The position numbers were made by a program, and so were the translations under genes. Shown here in pieces: positions 9,622 to 20,058 of a DNA stretch of 64,000 nt (position 1 is the stretch's first letter; every line of letters starts with the position of its first letter). The notes under the pieces were generated by a model, which was not told the origin of the DNA, searched no databases, and saw only the letters and a program-made list of their open reading frames with translations. The stretch spans positions 493,958 through 557,957 of the forward strand of contig JAPZUA010000004.1 in assembly GCA_027532905.1 (NCBI GenBank), in the 5' to 3' direction. The stretch comes from Magnetospirillum sp. GTDB taxonomy: Bacteria > Pseudomonadota > Alphaproteobacteria > CACIAM-22H2.

Positions 9622-10851
9622 ATGGTCGAGTTTAGTTCGGCTTACGAAGAAAATTTGGCGCGTCTGCGGCCCGAACGCTTGGTGCTTAGCCATTTGCGCC
9701 AGTTCGGGGCGACCGCGCGCGCCGATTTGGCGCGCCAATTGGGGTTGAGCCCGGCGACGGTGTCGGCGGCCACGGCCGCTCTTGCCGTGCGCGGCGTGCT
9801 GCGCGAGGTCGCAGACGACGAAATCCCGCCCCAAACCCTGCCCGTGCGCAATATCCGCGGCCGGCCGTCGGTGCGCCTCGACTTTGCCGCCGACGCCGGC
9901 ACCGTTGCGAGCCTTCGCGTGGGCTATGCGCGCGCGGAACTCGCCCTTGCCGATGCACAAGGCAGCTTGCGCGCCCCCGTGATCGAAGATCTTGTTTTGC
10001 GCGGGCGCAGTGCGGACGAAGTGTGTGCGACCCTCGCCGCTTTCGTCGACCGCGCTTTGGCGGCGTTGCGCGCCCCACGCATCGATGCGCTCGCCGTCGC
10101 GTTCCAAGGCTTCGTCGATGCCGAGCGCGGCGTTGTGGTGTGGAGCCCCGTGCTCGATTGCCGCGATGTGAGCCTCGCGGCGTCGTTGCGCGCGCATTTG
10201 GAGTGCCCGGTTGCGGTCGAAAACGACGCGGGTGCTTTGGCGCTGAGCTTGGCGCAGCGCGACCGGCGCTACGCGCGCGGGCGCACGGCGGCGATTTTGC
10301 TGGGCGAAGGCGTGGGGCTCGGCCTGCTGTTCGACGGCAAGCTCTATCGCGGCGTGCGCGCGGGCGGCAGCGAATACGGCCATATCCGCATCGGCGCGCA
10401 CGGGCCGCAATGCCGCTGCGGGGCGCGCGGCTGCATCGAGGCCTCGATCGCCGACTACGCGCTCTATCGCGACGTGCGCCTCGCCCTCGGCACACCTGCG
10501 GCCGCCCCGGCCGACGAAGCCGAGATGGCCGAACTCGTCGCCCTCGCCGCCGCTGGCAATGCGCGCGCGGCCGCCGTGTTCGACGGGGCAGCCCAAGTGC
10601 TCGCCGAGGGTGTATCGATCCTGCTGCAATTGCTGCAGCCCGAAAACGTCGTCGTGGCAGGCCCTGGCGTGCGCGCACGCGCCCTGCTCGAGCCCGCCTT
10701 GCGCCGCCATCTCGCCCAGCTCGCCACTCCGGGAATACTCGATCATACGACTGTGGAATTCGCCGATTTCGAGCCCGTGCAGTTCCTAGCGGGCGCTTTG
10801 CGCCGCGGCCTTGAAATGCTCGACGATTCGCTGGCCGCCCGCAGCCCTTAA
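9622..10851 (+). CDS. ROK-family transcriptional regulator (XylR/NagC type)
   Basis: This 409-residue regulator has an N-terminal winged helix-turn-helix (about residues 18-62, [20 protein letters not shown]) and a sugar-kinase-like ROK domain. The ROK zinc motif [10 protein letters not shown] is intact at residues 264-273, with His254 as the likely additional ligand. The sugar-site [10 protein letters not shown] and [11 protein letters not shown] are also present. I start it at ATG 9622 with GGGAGAA just upstream; a TTG at 9562 is in frame but less likely. It is divergent from the xylose-type importer, so it probably represses that operon until the sugar binds. Confidence 0.88.
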   Translation: MVEFSSAYEENLARLRPERLVLSHLRQFGATARADLARQLGLSPATVSAATAALAVRGVLREVADDEIPPQTLPVRNIRGRPSVRLDFAADAGTVASLRVGYARAELALADAQGSLRAPVIEDLVLRGRSADEVCATLAAFVDRALAALRAPRIDALAVAFQGFVDAERGVVVWSPVLDCRDVSLAASLRAHLECPVAVENDAGALALSLAQRDRRYARGRTAAILLGEGVGLGLLFDGKLYRGVRAGGSEYGHIRIGAHGPQCRCGARGCIEASIADYALYRDVRLALGTPAAAPADEAEMAELVALAAAGNARAAAVFDGAAQVLAEGVSILLQLLQPENVVVAGPGVRARALLEPALRRHLAQLATPGILDHTTVEFADFEPVQFLAGALRRGLEMLDDSLAARSP

Positions 10852-10932
10852 GCCCCCTTGTTTCTTCGCATTGGTTGAAGCCAAAATCGGGCTATTGTCT
10901 GTCCCCGACCCCCCTGGATTTGGACAAAACCC

Positions 10933-12765
10933 ATGCGCGCCGCTGCCGTTGCTGTTTTTGCCCTGCTGCTTGGCCTGCCCGCTGCCGCCCAGACGCTGGC
11001 ACCGGGGACGGGCCCCAAACACGCGATCGCCATGCATGGCGACATCAAATATCCGGCCGGGTTCGCCAATTTCCAGTACGTGAACCCGAATGCGCCCAAA
11101 GGCGGCGAGGCGCGCCTGCACGCGATCGGCAGCTTCGACAATTTCAATCCCTGGATCATCCGCGGCCTCGCCGCGGGCTCGGTCGGCCTCACCGTCGAAT
11201 CGATGATGGCGAGCTCGGACGACGAGCCCTTCACGATGTACTGCCTCGTCTGCATGACGGTCGAAACACCGGCCGACCGTTCGTGGGTCGAGTTCGAATT
11301 GAACCCCCAAGCCCGCTTCCACGACGGCTCGCCGATCGAGCCGGAAGACGCGATCTGGACCTTCGAAACGCTGAAAGCCAAGGGTCGGCCCTTCTACCGC
11401 GCCTACTATGCCGACGTGGTGCGCGCCGAAAAAACGGGGCCGCGCAAAGTGCGCTTCGTTTTCCGCAACGGCGAGAACCGCGAGTTGGCGCTGATCGTCG
11501 GCCAGATCCCGATCCTGTCGCGCAAGTGGTGGGAGGGCAAAGATTTCGACCGGCCGCTTGGCGAGCCGCCGCTGGGCTCGGGCCCCTATCGCATCGAAAG
11601 CTTCGAGATGGGCCGCACGGTCACCTTGCGGCGCGTCGCCGACTATTGGGGCCGCGATCTCGGCCTCAATCGCGGCCGGCACAATTTCGACACGCTGCGC
11701 ACCGAATGGTTCCGCGACCCGACCGTGGCGCACGAAGCGTTCCTTGCGGGGGCCTTCGACCTCAAGCTCGAGAACATCGCGCGCCAATGGGCGCAAGGCT
11801 ACGAAACGCCTGCCTTGCGCGACGGGCTGTTGCGAAAAATCGAAATCGCCGAATCGCGCGTGGCCGGCATGCAGGCGCTGGCCATGAATGCGCGGCGCAA
11901 ACCGTTCGACGATCGGCGCGTGCGCCAAGCGCTCGCCCACGCGTTCGATTTCGAATGGTCGAACAAGAACCTGTTTTTCGACGCCTATGTGCGCACGCGC
12001 AGCTATTTCGACAATTCCGAACTTGCCGCGCGCGGCCTGCCGCAGGGCGAGGAACTCGCCATTCTCGAGCGCCTGCGCAGCAAACTGCCGCCCGAGATAT
12101 TCACGACCGAGTACAATCCGCCCAAGACCGACGGCAGCGGCAATATCCGCGACGGTTTGCGCGAAGCGACCCGCCTGCTGCGCGAGGCGGGCTGGCGCAT
12201 CGACAACCAGCGCCTCGTGGACGCAAGCGGCAAGCAGATGGAGTTCGAAATCCTGATCCATCAGGGCCAAGGCGGCTTCGAGCGCGTGATCGGGCCGTTC
12301 ATCGCGAACCTCAAGCGCCTCGGCATCGAAGCGCGCCTGCGCAATATCGACGTGGCGCAGTACCAGAACCGCACCGACGATTTCGATTTCGACATGATCG
12401 TCTCGGGCTGGGGCCAGGCGGAGTCGCCCGGCAACGAACAGCGCGACTATTGGACGTCGGCCAAGGCAGACCAAAAAGGCTCGCGCAATCTCGTGGGCAT
12501 CAAGGATGCGGCGATCGACGAACTCGTCGAATTGCTGATTGCAGCGCCCGACCGCGAAAGCCTGATCCAGCGCACGCGCGCACTCGACCGCACCCTGCAA
12601 TGGGGCCATTGGGTGATCCCCAACTGGTACACCGACAAGGACCGCGTCGCGGCGTGGGACAAGTTCGGCATGCCCGCGAGCACGCCCAAGAGCGGCTTCG
12701 ATCTCAGCGTCTGGTGGCTCGACGCGGCCAAGGACGCAAATCTGCGCGCGCGTCGCGGCCGCTGA
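10933..12765 (+). CDS. yejA: oligopeptide ABC transporter substrate-binding protein
   Basis: This 610-residue extracellular solute-binding protein of family 5 has a signal peptide ending near residue 19. The YejA subgroup is shown by [41 protein letters not shown] and WIIRGLAAG near the N terminus. In enterobacteria YejABEF imports oligopeptides and the antibiotic microcin C. A weak promoter (TTGGTT 10871-10876, TATTGT 10893-10898) lies just upstream. Its stop overlaps the yejB start by one base, and the four transporter genes form one operon. Confidence 0.93.
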   Translation: MRAAAVAVFALLLGLPAAAQTLAPGTGPKHAIAMHGDIKYPAGFANFQYVNPNAPKGGEARLHAIGSFDNFNPWIIRGLAAGSVGLTVESMMASSDDEPFTMYCLVCMTVETPADRSWVEFELNPQARFHDGSPIEPEDAIWTFETLKAKGRPFYRAYYADVVRAEKTGPRKVRFVFRNGENRELALIVGQIPILSRKWWEGKDFDRPLGEPPLGSGPYRIESFEMGRTVTLRRVADYWGRDLGLNRGRHNFDTLRTEWFRDPTVAHEAFLAGAFDLKLENIARQWAQGYETPALRDGLLRKIEIAESRVAGMQALAMNARRKPFDDRRVRQALAHAFDFEWSNKNLFFDAYVRTRSYFDNSELAARGLPQGEELAILERLRSKLPPEIFTTEYNPPKTDGSGNIRDGLREATRLLREAGWRIDNQRLVDASGKQMEFEILIHQGQGGFERVIGPFIANLKRLGIEARLRNIDVAQYQNRTDDFDFDMIVSGWGQAESPGNEQRDYWTSAKADQKGSRNLVGIKDAAIDELVELLIAAPDRESLIQRTRALDRTLQWGHWVIPNWYTDKDRVAAWDKFGMPASTPKSGFDLSVWWLDAAKDANLRARRGR

Positions 12766-13856
12766 TGCTCGGCTACCTGTTCCGCCGCCTGCTGCTGATC
12801 GTGCCGACGTTGCTCGGCATCATGATCGTGAATTTCGCGATCATCCAGGCAGCACCCGGCGGCCCGATCGACGTGGTGCTGGCCGAACTGCGCGGCGTTT
12901 CGACCGATCCCACGCAGCGCATTACGGGCGGAGCGGGCGGGGAAGTGCAGGCGCGCGAACAAAGTTCGGGCGAAGGGCGCTATCGCGGCGCCCAAGGTAT
13001 TGATCCCGCCTTCCTCAAGGAGCTCGAGCGCGAATTCGGCTTCGACAAGCCGCCGATCGAGCGCTTCCTCAATATGCTCGTCAAATACGCGACGTTCGAT
13101 TTTGGGCGCTCGTTTTTCAAAGACCGACCCGTCGTCGATCTGGTACTCGAGAAAATGCCGGTCTCGATCTCGCTGGGGCTGTGGACCACGCTCATCGTCT
13201 ATTTCGTGTCGATTCCGCTCGGCATTCGCAAAGCCGTCAAAGACGGTTCGCGCTTCGACGTGTGGACGTCGGGCGTTATCATCGTCGGCTACGCGATCCC
13301 GAGCTTTCTGTTTGCCGTTCTGCTGATCGTGCTGTTCGCGGGCGGGCGTTTTTTCGACCTGTTCCCGCTGCGCGGGCTCGTGTCCGACGGGTTCGACGGA
13401 TTCCCGTGGTGGCGCCAGGTGCTCGACTATCTGTGGCACATGGCGCTCCCAGTTTTCGCGATGACGATCGGCGGCTTTGCGAGCCTCACCATGCTCACCA
13501 AAAACTCGTTCCTCGACGAGATCGGCAAACAATACGTGGTGACGGCGCGCGCCAAGGGTTTGAGCGAGCGCCGCGTGCTCTACGGGCACGTGTTCCGCAA
13601 CGCGATGCTGATCGTGATCGCAGGGTTTCCGGCGGCGTTCGTGTCGATCTTCTTCACGGGCTCGCTGCTGATCGAGATCATCTTCTCGCTCGACGGGCTC
13701 GGCCTGCTCGGCTTCGAGGCCGCGATCAACCGCGACTATCCGCTGATGTTCGCAACCCTTTATTTTTTCACGCTGCTGGGCCTCGTGATGAAGATTGTGT
13801 CGGACGTCGCCTACACGGCCGTCGATCCGCGCATCGATTTCGAGCGTCGGTCGTGA
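12765..13856 (+). CDS. yejB: oligopeptide ABC transporter permease
   Basis: This 363-residue inner-membrane permease of the DppB/OppB type starts [20 protein letters not shown]. An insert after the first helix (about residues 40-90, with a Gly/Glu-rich run) is typical of YejB rather than DppB. The EAA-like loop reads [20 protein letters not shown], followed by [14 protein letters not shown]. The start overlaps the yejA stop codon, indicating coupled translation. Confidence 0.94.
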   Translation: MLGYLFRRLLLIVPTLLGIMIVNFAIIQAAPGGPIDVVLAELRGVSTDPTQRITGGAGGEVQAREQSSGEGRYRGAQGIDPAFLKELEREFGFDKPPIERFLNMLVKYATFDFGRSFFKDRPVVDLVLEKMPVSISLGLWTTLIVYFVSIPLGIRKAVKDGSRFDVWTSGVIIVGYAIPSFLFAVLLIVLFAGGRFFDLFPLRGLVSDGFDGFPWWRQVLDYLWHMALPVFAMTIGGFASLTMLTKNSFLDEIGKQYVVTARAKGLSERRVLYGHVFRNAMLIVIAGFPAAFVSIFFTGSLLIEIIFSLDGLGLLGFEAAINRDYPLMFATLYFFTLLGLVMKIVSDVAYTAVDPRIDFERRS

Positions 13857-13866
13857 GCTTGCCCGT

Positions 13867-14907
13867 ATGAAGTTAAGCGAACTCAATCGGCGTCGGCTCG
13901 CCAATTTCCGCGCCAATCGGCGCGGCTTCTGGTCGCTGTGGATTTTCTTGGCACTGTTCGGCCTGTCGCTGGCAAGCGAGCTTGTCGCCAACGACAATCC
14001 GATCCTTGTGCGCTACGACGGTGCGTTCTTCGTGCCGTTCGCCAAAAACTATCCCGAGACAGCGTTCGGCGGCGAATTCGAGACCGAGGCCGATTATCGC
14101 GACCCGGCTGTCGTCGAACTGATCGAGGCCAAAGGCTGGATCCTGTGGCCGCCGATCCGCTTCTCCTACCGCACGGTCAATCTCGATCTGCCGGTCCCGG
14201 CACCCGCCCCGCCCTCGGCCGAAAACTGGCTTGGCACCGACGATCAGGGCCGCGACGTGGTCGCACGCCTGCTCTACGGCTTTCGCATCTCGGTGCTGTT
14301 CGGCCTTACGCTGACGGTGCTGTCTTCGGTCGTGGGCGTGATCGCAGGGGCCGTGCAAGGCTATTACGGCGGCTGGGTCGATCTTGCGTTCCAGCGTTTC
14401 ATCGAAATCTGGGACGGGCTGCCGCAGCTTTACATGCTGATCATCTTGGCTGCGTTCGTGGAGCCGAATTTTTGGTGGCTCTTGAGCTTGCTACTGCTGT
14501 TCCAATGGATGGGGCTTGTGGGCGTGGTGCGCGCCGAGTTTTTACGCGCGCGCAATTTCGACTATGTGCGTGCGGCCCGCGCATTGGGGGCGGGCGATGC
14601 CGTGATCATGTATCGCCATGTGCTCCCCAATGCGATGGTGGCCACGCTTACATTTATGCCATTCATCCTGTCGGGCTCGGTCGTCGCACTCACCTCGCTC
14701 GATTTCCTCGGCTTCGGCCTGCCGCCGGGTTCGGCGTCGCTGGGCGAACTGCTGGCGCAGGGCAAATCCAACGTCAACGCGCCGTGGCTCGGCCTCACAG
14801 CGTTCTTGACGCTGGCGATCCTGTTGTCGCTGCTCGTATTCATCGGCGAGGCGGTGCGCGACGCCTTCGACCCGCGCAAAACCTTCCGCGTCGAGCTCGA
14901 CACATGA
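13867..14907 (+). CDS. yejE: oligopeptide ABC transporter permease
   Basis: This 346-residue permease is the partner of YejB. The N terminus LNRRRLANFRANRRGFWSLW is characteristic of YejE. A periplasmic region with ENWLGTDDQGRDVVARLLYG precedes the BPD transport core, and the EAA loop reads RNFDYVRAARALGAGDAVIM. I chose ATG 13867, 10 nt after yejB, because it gives the conserved N terminus. The 3' end overlaps yejF by 4 nt. Confidence 0.94.
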   Translation: MKLSELNRRRLANFRANRRGFWSLWIFLALFGLSLASELVANDNPILVRYDGAFFVPFAKNYPETAFGGEFETEADYRDPAVVELIEAKGWILWPPIRFSYRTVNLDLPVPAPAPPSAENWLGTDDQGRDVVARLLYGFRISVLFGLTLTVLSSVVGVIAGAVQGYYGGWVDLAFQRFIEIWDGLPQLYMLIILAAFVEPNFWWLLSLLLLFQWMGLVGVVRAEFLRARNFDYVRAARALGAGDAVIMYRHVLPNAMVATLTFMPFILSGSVVALTSLDFLGFGLPPGSASLGELLAQGKSNVNAPWLGLTAFLTLAILLSLLVFIGEAVRDAFDPRKTFRVELDT

Positions 14908-16541
14908 CCGAACAAGCTTTGCTTTCCGTGCGCGATTTGAGCGTTGTGTTCGGGGCCGGCAAGCGCGCACCCGTCGTTGCGGTCGACCGCGTGTCGTTCG
15001 AGATCGCGCGCGGGGAGACGCTGGCCCTCGTCGGCGAATCGGGCTCGGGCAAATCGGTCACCGCACTTTCGATTTTGCAATTGCTGCCGTATCCGGCAGC
15101 AAGCCATCCGTCGCCTTCGTCGGTGCGCTTTGCCGGAACCGAGCTTGTGGGGGCGAGCGAACAGGATTTGCGCGCCGTGCGCGGCAACCGCATTTCGATG
15201 ATTTTCCAGGAGCCGATGACGAGCCTCAATCCGCTCCACACGATCGAAAAACAGATCGGCGAAGCGCTGCTGCTGCACAAGGGCCTTACAGGGGCACCGG
15301 CGCGCGCGCGCATCGTCGAACTCCTCAAGCTCGTGGGCTTGGGGGCGCAGGCCGAAAAGCGGCTCGACGCCTATCCGCACCAATTGTCGGGCGGCCAGCG
15401 CCAGCGCGTGATGATCGCAATGGCGCTTGCCAACGAGCCCGACCTGCTGATCGCCGACGAACCCACCACGGCCGTCGACGTGACGATCCAAGCCCAGCTT
15501 CTCGTGCTGCTCAAGGATCTGCAAGCCAAGCTCGGCATGGCGATGCTGTTCATCACGCACGATCTCGGCATCGTGCGCAAACTCGCCCATCGCGTGTGCG
15601 TGATGCAGAGGGGCCGCATCGTCGAAACGGGCCCGACCGCGACGGTGTTCGGCAAGCCGCAGCACGAATACACGCGCCATCTGCTCGCAGCCGAGCCCAA
15701 GGGCAAGGCCGGCGCGCGCGATCCCAACGCGCCAGAGATTCTGCGCGCCGAAAACGTCAAAGTCTGGTTCCCGATCAAGTCGGGCTTCCTGCGGCGCGTC
15801 ACGGGCCATGTCAAAGCCGTGGACGGGGTGAGCTTCACGCTCAAAGCCGGACACACGCTGGGCGTGGTCGGCGAATCGGGCTCGGGGAAGACCACGCTGG
15901 GCCTGGCCTTGCTGCGCCTGACGCGTGCGGAGGGCCGCATCGTGTTCGGCGGCCAGGATCTGGCGAGCCTGTCGGCGCATGCCTTGCGCCCGCTGCGCCG
16001 CGAAATGCAGATCGTGTTCCAGGACCCTTACGGTTCTTTGAGCCCGCGCATGTCGGTCGCCGAGATCGTCGCCGAGGGGCTCAAAATCCACGGCATTGGC
16101 GACGCCGCCGCGCGCGATGCCGCCGTCGTCGCGGCCCTTGAAGAAGTGCGCCTCGATCCGGCGACGCGCCATCGCTTTCCGCACGAGTTTTCGGGCGGCC
16201 AGCGCCAGCGCATCGCGATCGCGCGCGCCCTCGTGCTGAAACCCAAATTCCTGGTGCTCGACGAGCCGACTTCGGCCCTCGACATGTCGGTGCAGGCGCA
16301 GATCGTCGATCTGCTGCGCGAATTGCAGGACCGCCACAAGCTCGCCTATCTGTTCATCAGCCATGATCTCAAAGTCGTGCGCGCCCTCGCCGACGAGGTC
16401 ATGGTGATGAAGGACGGTGCCGTGGTCGAACACGGACCTTCCGCGCACATCTTCGAGGCACCGCAAATGCCTTATACCCGCGCCCTCATTGCCGCCGCCT
16501 TCGCCCACGACGTCATCGCCCACGAAGGGGCACGCATATGA
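14904..16541 (+). CDS. yejF: oligopeptide ABC transporter ATPase, tandem ABC domains
   Basis: This 545-residue protein contains two complete ABC domains, as YejF does. The first Walker A is GESGSGKSV (from residue 44) with signature [12 protein letters not shown] and Walker [13 protein letters not shown]. The second has GESGSGKTT with [12 protein letters not shown] and [12 protein letters not shown]. Each domain carries the OppD/F-type C-terminal extension. It overlaps yejE and the following reductase gene by 4 nt each. Confidence 0.95.
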   Translation: MTEQALLSVRDLSVVFGAGKRAPVVAVDRVSFEIARGETLALVGESGSGKSVTALSILQLLPYPAASHPSPSSVRFAGTELVGASEQDLRAVRGNRISMIFQEPMTSLNPLHTIEKQIGEALLLHKGLTGAPARARIVELLKLVGLGAQAEKRLDAYPHQLSGGQRQRVMIAMALANEPDLLIADEPTTAVDVTIQAQLLVLLKDLQAKLGMAMLFITHDLGIVRKLAHRVCVMQRGRIVETGPTATVFGKPQHEYTRHLLAAEPKGKAGARDPNAPEILRAENVKVWFPIKSGFLRRVTGHVKAVDGVSFTLKAGHTLGVVGESGSGKTTLGLALLRLTRAEGRIVFGGQDLASLSAHALRPLRREMQIVFQDPYGSLSPRMSVAEIVAEGLKIHGIGDAAARDAAVVAALEEVRLDPATRHRFPHEFSGGQRQRIAIARALVLKPKFLVLDEPTSALDMSVQAQIVDLLRELQDRHKLAYLFISHDLKVVRALADEVMVMKDGAVVEHGPSAHIFEAPQMPYTRALIAAAFAHDVIAHEGARI

Positions 16542-17467
16542 AGCTCCTGTTTATGTCCGGCAGCGACCGATTTGCGGCGTGGCACACGGTGCTGGCCGAT
16601 CTCGCACCCGAGATCGAGCTTGTCGATGCGAACGCCCCGCACGATCCCGACGACATCGAATTCGCCCTCGTCTGGCAATACCCGCCGGGCGCGCTCAAGC
16701 GCTATCGCAATTTGCGACTCGTCTCCTCGCTCGGTGCCGGCATCGACCATCTGCTGCGCGATCCCGAATTTCCTTTGGGCGTGCCGTTCGTGCGGCTCGT
16801 CGATCCGACGCTGACCTCGGGCATGGTCGAATATGCGCTGGCGGCGACGCTGCGCTACCACCGCCAGATGGTCGAATACGCAGGCTTCCAGGCCCAGGCG
16901 CAATGGCACCCGCTGCCGGCACCCACCACGGCGCAGCGGCGCGTGGGCGTGGCGGGGGTCGGCGAAATCGGCGGGGCAGTGGCGCGCGCCATTGCCGGCC
17001 TCGGCTTCGACGTGGCCGGCTGGTCCAGGCGCGCCAAAACCGAGCTGCCGTTTCCGGTCTTTGCTGGCATCGACGGCTGGAAACCCTTTTTGGCGCGCAC
17101 CGATATTCTGATCTGCGTTCTGCCCTTGACCGAGGCCACGCGCGGCCTGCTGGACGCCGTGTGCTTCGCAGCATTGCCGCCGGGGGCCTTCGTCGTGAAC
17201 ATCGCGCGCGGCAAACATGTGGTGGCAGCCGACCTGCTGGCAGCGCTGGACTCAGGCCATCTGGCGCACGCGACGCTCGACGTGACCGACCCCGAACCGC
17301 TGCCCGGCGACCACCCGTTCTGGCGCCATCCCAAGATCACGCTGACCCCCCATATCGCGAGCCTCACCGACCCGCGTACGGCCGCCCCCCAGGTGGTGGC
17401 AAATATCCGCAATTGTCTGGCGGGTAAGCCATTGGCCAACGTCGTGGACCGCGCGAACGGGTACTGA
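16538..17467 (+). CDS. ghrA: glyoxylate/hydroxypyruvate reductase A-like dehydrogenase
   Basis: This 309-residue D-2-hydroxyacid dehydrogenase reduces glyoxylate or hydroxypyruvate with NADPH in its characterised relatives. The nucleotide site GVGEIG is at residues 140-145. The catalytic triad is in place: Arg224 (NIARGKHV), Glu253 (DVTDPEPLP) and His272 (LTPHIAS). The LVWQYPPGALKRYRNLRLV stretch is typical of GhrA. Length is normal. It is the last gene of the yej operon by overlap, although a functional link to peptide uptake is not obvious. Confidence 0.88.
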   Translation: MKLLFMSGSDRFAAWHTVLADLAPEIELVDANAPHDPDDIEFALVWQYPPGALKRYRNLRLVSSLGAGIDHLLRDPEFPLGVPFVRLVDPTLTSGMVEYALAATLRYHRQMVEYAGFQAQAQWHPLPAPTTAQRRVGVAGVGEIGGAVARAIAGLGFDVAGWSRRAKTELPFPVFAGIDGWKPFLARTDILICVLPLTEATRGLLDAVCFAALPPGAFVVNIARGKHVVAADLLAALDSGHLAHATLDVTDPEPLPGDHPFWRHPKITLTPHIASLTDPRTAAPQVVANIRNCLAGKPLANVVDRANGY

Positions 17468-17487
17468 ACCCCTTCTTATCGACACCA

Positions 17488-17516
17488 TTGTAGTATCGGC
17501 GTTTCAAGGCTATATG
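17488..17516 (+). promoter_or_regulatory. weak candidate promoter before the 17549 gene
   Basis: TTGTAG (17488-17493) and TATATG (17511-17516) are 17 nt apart in the 81-nt gap after the reductase gene and about 32 nt upstream of the next start. Agreement with the consensus is only partial (three and four of six). Confidence 0.3.
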
Positions 17517-17548
17517 CAGGGGTCGCATCGACCCCGTTCCCAGGCGCC

Positions 17549-18541
17549 ATGACCGAACCAGCAGCCGTCAAAGCCGAAGTTCCAGCCGAACTTCCCCCAC
17601 CCAAAAAGGCCGACAAGTCGAAGACATTCAGCTTCGACCACGCGGTCTTTCAGGTGAAGGGGGCGTATTTCGGCTTCGGCAAGGACGGCGATTCGGTCTG
17701 CTTGCATGTGCCGCTGGGCGACATCATGGCCGCCTTGCCGATGGACGCGGTCAAGATCCAGTTCCAGATCCCCAAAGACAGCGAAGACGCCGCCCTCCTC
17801 GAAGTCGTCGAGAAATCGATGAAGTTCGTGAAGCGCATCGTGCCCGGCGATTCGATCCCGGCCGAAATTCTCGACGGCACGGCCTCGTGGCGCGTCGAGC
17901 CGCACCATATCGCGCGCGCCAATGCGCGCATCTCGCTGCAGATCATCAGCTGGATGTCGGGCAAGCCCATCGAAGTCGGCGACTCGCACGAGCTCGAAGG
18001 TTTGGCCAACAATCCCGAGACCAAAAAGAAGGTCCAGGAAGCGTTCGAACTGCTGGCCGAACGTCTGGGCTTGGGGCGCGCCAACAAGAACCAGATCGTC
18101 GAGATGATCGAGCAGCTCGCGCGCGAGACTTCGTACATCGAAGCGCTGCGCGAACGCTTCGGCAAGATCCAGAAGATCGCCAACGGCTTCAACGTGCTGT
18201 TCGCCGCCTACAAGCGCGAACGCGGCGTGCAGGACGAAATCGGCCGCTGCCGCATCCTGATGAAGAAGCCGGTCGAGGACATTTCCGGCATTTTCCTGCA
18301 GGTCGACGCCAACACGGGCGAAGTGTTCAACGCGCTGAAGCGCCTGCGCGAGACGATCAGCTACATCCGCAACAAGCGCGACGAACTGCATCTGCGCTTC
18401 ATGCTGTGGGACGACATCATCGTGGCCTGGGACAACGTGCCGCTCGAGCGCGACGGCCGCGTCGACAAGCTCGTGCGCATCACCTACCGCTTCGTCGCCC
18501 GCCACTTCCCGCAAGACTCCGAATGGAGCCTCACGCGCTGA
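17549..18541 (+). CDS. unrecognised soluble protein with a central coiled coil
   Basis: This 330-residue protein is not one I can place in a family. The first 30 residues are low in complexity (Ala, Glu, Pro, Lys). Residues 30-150 look like a mixed alpha/beta domain. About residues 150-275 are rich in charged heptad-like helix (AFELLAERLGLGRANKNQIV, then IRNKRDELHLRF), and the end returns to beta-like sequence (WDNVPLERDGRVDKLVRITY). No signal peptide or membrane helix is seen. It stands alone between the yej operon and a convergent aminopeptidase. Codon usage matches its neighbours. The coding call is strong; the function is unknown. Confidence 0.8.
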   Translation: MTEPAAVKAEVPAELPPPKKADKSKTFSFDHAVFQVKGAYFGFGKDGDSVCLHVPLGDIMAALPMDAVKIQFQIPKDSEDAALLEVVEKSMKFVKRIVPGDSIPAEILDGTASWRVEPHHIARANARISLQIISWMSGKPIEVGDSHELEGLANNPETKKKVQEAFELLAERLGLGRANKNQIVEMIEQLARETSYIEALRERFGKIQKIANGFNVLFAAYKRERGVQDEIGRCRILMKKPVEDISGIFLQVDANTGEVFNALKRLRETISYIRNKRDELHLRFMLWDDIIVAWDNVPLERDGRVDKLVRITYRFVARHFPQDSEWSLTR

Positions 18542-18558
18542 AGGCGTACGGGCGCGCC

Positions 18559-19968
18559 TTACGGCGCGTAGCGCTCCTTGAGCACGGCGAAGGCGGCGCG
18601 CAGGCCCTGCATCATCGCCCCTTCGGGCCTTCCGGCGCGCGGCCACGGGGTCCAGGCCACAACGTCGAAATGCGCCCACGCGGCACCGCGCGGCACGAAA
18701 TCCTGCAGGAACAACGCCGCGATGATCGCCCCGCCGAACGGGCCGTCCGAGACGTTGTTCATGTCGGCGATTTTGCTGTCGATGCGGCTGCGATAGGGTT
18801 TCCACAGCGGCATGCGCCAGGCCGGATCGTCGTTGGCAATGCCGGCCGCCAGCAAGGCGCCGCACAGCGCGTCGTCGTTGGCGAACAAGGCCGGCAGATC
18901 GGGGCCCAGCGCCACGCGCGCCGCCCCCGTGAGGGTGGCAAAATCGAGCATCAGTTCCGGCTTTTCCTCGCCCGCGCGCGCGAACGCGTCGGCAAGGATC
19001 AAGCGGCCTTCGGCGTCCGTATGGCCGATTTCGACCGTCTTGCCGGCCTTCGAGCGGATGATGTCGAGCGGGCGCACGGCATTGCCCGAGATGCTGTTCT
19101 CGACCGCCGGCACCAGCACCTGCAGGCGCAGCTTGAGCTTGGCTTCGACCACGAGGCGGGCGAGGGCCAGCACATGGGCGGCCCCGCCCATATCTTTTTT
19201 CATGAGCTTCATGCCGGCGTCGGGCTTGATGCCGAGGCCGCCTGTGTCGAAGCACACGCCCTTGCCGACCAGCGCCACGCGCGGATGCGACGGATCGCCC
19301 CAGCCAAGCTCGATCAGCCTCGGTGCGCGCGATGCCGCACGCCCGACCGCATGGATGAGGTTGTAGCCTTGTGCACGCAAGGCTTCGCCCTCGACCACGC
19401 TTGCGGTCATGCCGAGCTCTTCGGCCATCGCAAGGGCCGCTTGCGCCAGATCGTCCGGCCCCATCTCTTCGGCCGGCGTGTTGATGAGGTCGCGCGCAAA
19501 CCCGTCGGCGCGCACGAAGCTTTGCACCGCCCTGCGGTCGGCAAGCGCAGGCCACACCAAGCTGGCGGGGCTGCGCGGCGCTTTTTTGTAGCGGTCAAAC
19601 ACGTAGCTGCCGATCCCCCAGGCCATCGCGATGCGTGTGGCCGCCGCTTGCGTCGCGGGCTCGGGATCGAGCCGGTAGCTGCCGGCCGGTAGCGTCAGCG
19701 GCAAGCCCGCATAGCCCCACATCCAACCGCCCGACCCATCGCCCGCATCGTCGGCAGCCACACCCGCCACAATGCGCGCGACGCGCCCGTCGGGGCCCGG
19801 CAGCGCCAGATGCGTGCCGCTTGCAGCAACAAAGCCGTTCTGTTCGGCAAAGCGGCGATGCGGGGCCGACAGCGACTTGGCGTATTTAGGCCATTCGGCC
19901 TTGGCAAGAACGGTCAGGCGGATCGTGTCGGCAAGGGCCTTGGGGCGAAACGACAGGCGCGCAGGCAT
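18559..19968 (-). CDS. leucyl aminopeptidase-family (M17) peptidase
   Basis: This 469-residue metallopeptidase removes N-terminal residues from peptides using two metal ions. The ligands of the PepA family are present: Lys236 and Asp241 in VGKGVCFDTGG, Asp259 in KKDMGGAAH, and Asp318 and Glu320 in GHTDAEGRL. The N-terminal domain is diverged from PepA, as in the shorter PepB-like alphaproteobacterial forms. Start ATG 19968 gives MPARLSFRPK; longer upstream frames have no support. It converges with the 17549 gene, 17 nt apart. Confidence 0.93.
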   Translation of the reverse strand: MPARLSFRPKALADTIRLTVLAKAEWPKYAKSLSAPHRRFAEQNGFVAASGTHLALPGPDGRVARIVAGVAADDAGDGSGGWMWGYAGLPLTLPAGSYRLDPEPATQAAATRIAMAWGIGSYVFDRYKKAPRSPASLVWPALADRRAVQSFVRADGFARDLINTPAEEMGPDDLAQAALAMAEELGMTASVVEGEALRAQGYNLIHAVGRAASRAPRLIELGWGDPSHPRVALVGKGVCFDTGGLGIKPDAGMKLMKKDMGGAAHVLALARLVVEAKLKLRLQVLVPAVENSISGNAVRPLDIIRSKAGKTVEIGHTDAEGRLILADAFARAGEEKPELMLDFATLTGAARVALGPDLPALFANDDALCGALLAAGIANDDPAWRMPLWKPYRSRIDSKIADMNNVSDGPFGGAIIAALFLQDFVPRGAAWAHFDVVAWTPWPRAGRPEGAMMQGLRAAFAVLKERYAP

Positions 19969-20058
19969 TGCGGTTCCTTTGGCTGCTAGCGGGATTTTTC
20001 GAGCTTGCCCCAAAGCGGCACTCCTGGAAAGCTTGGGCTTCACGAAAGGATATCGACG

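Noticed and set aside
14562..16523. 653-codon minus-strand frame opposite yejF
   Set aside because: Shadow of the tandem ABC ATPase, whose Walker motifs are on the plus strand; the antisense product has no family features.
18541..18560. AAGGCG...CGCCTT hairpin between the convergent genes as a terminator
   Set aside because: The stem is only 6 bp with an 8-nt loop and no T-run.
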